From: Mariniphaga sp.
Lineage (GTDB): Bacteria > Bacteroidota > Bacteroidia > Bacteroidales > Prolixibacteraceae
Direction of reading: 5' to 3'
Assembly (NCBI GenBank): GCA_025363795.1
Contig: JANYLE010000125.1
Location: 1 to 16,885, forward strand
Length of the DNA stretch: 16,885 bases
Below, piece by piece: positions 15,926 through 16,885 of the stretch (position 1 is its first letter; each line of letters starts with the position of its first letter). Below the pieces are notes generated by a model. That model had not been told where the DNA came from and did no database searches. It worked only from the letters and a program-made list of their open reading frames with translations. The position numbers were made by a program, and so were the translations under genes.

Positions 15926-16282
15926 TTAAACAAGGAAAAACGGGGGGGGACGCGCGAAAAGCGCTGCCCTGGAAAACTGAAAATATTCGGATAGAGGTGG
16001 GGGAATGAAAAATGCAGCAAAAAAGGATGTTAATGGAGCCTGTAAGTCAACCTCGAAATTAACAGACTGCGCTTTATAAACTGTATCCCTCGTGTAAAAG
16101 TAGGTGGCCGATTTTTGTAATTGATTATTGTGCAGAATATAACCTGTGGCTGGTTCCGCAGTTTTCGGTTCTTCTGGCTGAACTTCCGGGGTGCGAAATG
16201 CCAATGCCGAAAAACCTGCCAGATAGGAAATGGCAAGAATCAGGTAAAGGAAATTCCCAGAAAAGGCCCCGAAAAAAAACAT
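15926..16282 (-). CDS. Small membrane-anchored protein of unknown function
   Basis: A 118-residue protein starting at an ATG (16282), with a short N-terminus and one membrane segment (residues about 10-28, NFLYLILAISYLAGFSALA). An acidic, proline-rich linker (TPEVQPEEPKTAEP) and a periplasmic or exported tail follow. The tail ends in a run of aromatic and proline residues (FFIPPPLSEYFQFSRAALFARPPPFFLV). The final PPP is encoded by a run of eight C on the coding strand (G15942-15949 on +). A -7-like element lies upstream, supporting that the gene is expressed. I do not recognise a characterised family. The structure suggests a small inner-membrane-tethered periplasmic protein that may bind a partner through its C-terminus. 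Confidence 0.6.
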   Translation of the reverse strand: MFFFGAFSGNFLYLILAISYLAGFSALAFRTPEVQPEEPKTAEPATGYILHNNQLQKSATYFYTRDTVYKAQSVNFEVDLQAPLTSFFAAFFIPPPLSEYFQFSRAALFARPPPFFLV

Positions 16283-16307
16283 GTTTGGTTCAAAATGATA
16301 ATGGCGT

Positions 16308-16315
16308 CAAATATA
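16308..16315 (-). promoter_or_regulatory. Bacteroidota -7 element upstream of the small membrane protein
   Basis: The minus strand reads TATATTTG, an exact TAnnTTTG match, 26-33 nt upstream of the ATG at 16282. No clear -33 TTTG is found at the usual spacing, so this is a consensus-based suggestion only. Confidence 0.4.
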
Positions 16316-16389
16316 TACAAATAATTCGATATGATCCGACCAGTTGTGAAATACGATCGTTCTGCAATTTGATGATCTGACAGTTAAGC

Positions 16390-16436
16390 ATAAAAAAAGG
16401 AGCACCCCGGATTTTATTCCTGTGGCACTCCTTTTA
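16390..16436 (-). terminator. Intrinsic terminator of the partial right-end gene
   Basis: On the minus strand AAAAGGAG-TG-CC pairs with GG-GT-CTCCTTTT: eight Watson-Crick pairs, two G-U pairs and two G-C pairs around an AT-rich loop. Seven T follow (A-run from about 16391 on +). It sits just after the stop of the right-end gene at 16452 and should stop that transcript before the small membrane protein gene. Confidence 0.75.
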
Positions 16437-16451
16437 TATTAAAATACAATC

Positions 16452-16885
16452 TTAAAGTTCAATAGTCGTGGTCACGTTTCCGATTTTAACTGTTGCTTTA
16501 TTGTCGCATGTACCATCGCCAAAGTCGATAGTACGGGGAACTCCACCTGCCGGTGTAACTACAACCGATCCACTGGAGAACCATTTACAGGCCATCTTTT
16601 TAACAATAGCGCTAGGATAAGAAGCCGTCCATGCAACGCCTGCCCTTGTTGTTCCTGATGAGGATCCTTCGATGCGCCAAACCTCATCAGCCCAGGCTAA
16701 TGTGGCTGATCCTTCAGATTGAAGGCGAACAAATTCAGCATGGTAAGTCATAAATTTCTGATCAGAAAATTCAATTCTTGCGTCCGTCAATACGGTATAA
16801 CGTGGCCAGTTATTGCCCGGATTAAGGCCGTTATAGGTGATTTTATGTGTGCCCGTTATTTTATTTCCGTTGCTGACGAAATCAA
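16452..16885 (-). CDS. Partial hypothetical exported protein (3' end only)
   Basis: The frame is open from the right edge to a TAA at 16452, giving at least 144 residues; the true start lies outside the window. A TTG near 16790 is only an internal codon. The visible part is rich in Ser, Thr, Gly and beta-prone residues (for example KITGTHKITYNGLNPG and SGSVVVTPAGG). It ends in a Gly-Asp-Gly-Thr-Cys-Asp-Asn stretch (IDFGDGTCDNKATVKIG) and a short TTTIEL tail. I associate such a C-terminal IDFGDGTCDNxATV pattern with uncharacterised secreted or lipoprotein-type proteins of Bacteroidota, but this is from memory and unverified. A signal peptide would be expected in the missing N-terminus. Two Cys (one in MACKWF, one in GTCDN) could pair. 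Function unknown. A hairpin terminator follows. Confidence 0.7.
   Translation of the reverse strand, partial: DFVSNGNKITGTHKITYNGLNPGNNWPRYTVLTDARIEFSDQKFMTYHAEFVRLQSEGSATLAWADEVWRIEGSSSGTTRAGVAWTASYPSAIVKKMACKWFSSGSVVVTPAGGVPRTIDFGDGTCDNKATVKIGNVTTTIEL

Overview
The window looks like a chromosomal segment of a member of the Bacteroidota, probably a Bacteroidales/Marinilabiliales-type organism. The evidence is moderate-to-low GC, AT-rich intergenic DNA, weak Shine-Dalgarno sequences, a few TAnnTTTG (-7) promoter-like elements, short signal peptides, and protein families typical of the phylum. No rRNA, tRNA, CRISPR array, insertion sequence or phage gene is visible.

Left part (1-3400). A factor-independent terminator from an upstream + strand gene is followed by a secreted GH16-type protein (+) and a type II NADH dehydrogenase (ndh, +). 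ndh converges on a small predicted outer-membrane barrel protein (-), with a strong hairpin between them.

Centre (3401-11303). Five minus-strand genes are packed with 4-bp ATGA overlaps or gaps of at most 31 bp. In transcription order they are: an Fe-S/flavin oxidoreductase with a hydrogenase-type [2Fe-2S] domain, a GltD-like core and a C-terminal ferredoxin; a secreted PQQ-type beta-propeller; a family 4 glycosyltransferase with an N-terminal CxxC; an ABC ATPase; and a 1079-residue FtsX/MacB-type permease. I do not recognise a described system with this composition. It is the best candidate here for an uncharacterised cell-envelope or redox system. The oxidoreductase appears to have lost both the NAD(P)H domain of GltD and one of the two clusters of its C-terminal ferredoxin.

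Between this operon and the next lies a 21-bp tandem repeat array of 12 full units plus a partial one. It abuts the hemH stop codon and has two alternating unit classes, a 63-bp higher-order duplication and three identical units at the hemH-proximal end.

Right part (11831-15602). A compact minus-strand heme operon, hemN-hemG-hemH, encodes the last three steps of protoheme synthesis (coproporphyrinogen III to heme). The ferrochelatase carries a five-cysteine internal segment. A possible 54-residue membrane mini-protein overlaps the hemN start by ATGA.

Far right (15926-16885). A small membrane-anchored protein of unknown function (-), then a hairpin terminator and the 3' part of a secreted-type hypothetical protein that runs off the window (-).

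Taken together, heme synthesis, NDH-2 and the Fe-S flavoprotein suggest a respiring, probably facultatively anaerobic Gram-negative bacterium. All functional calls come from reading motifs; no database search was possible.
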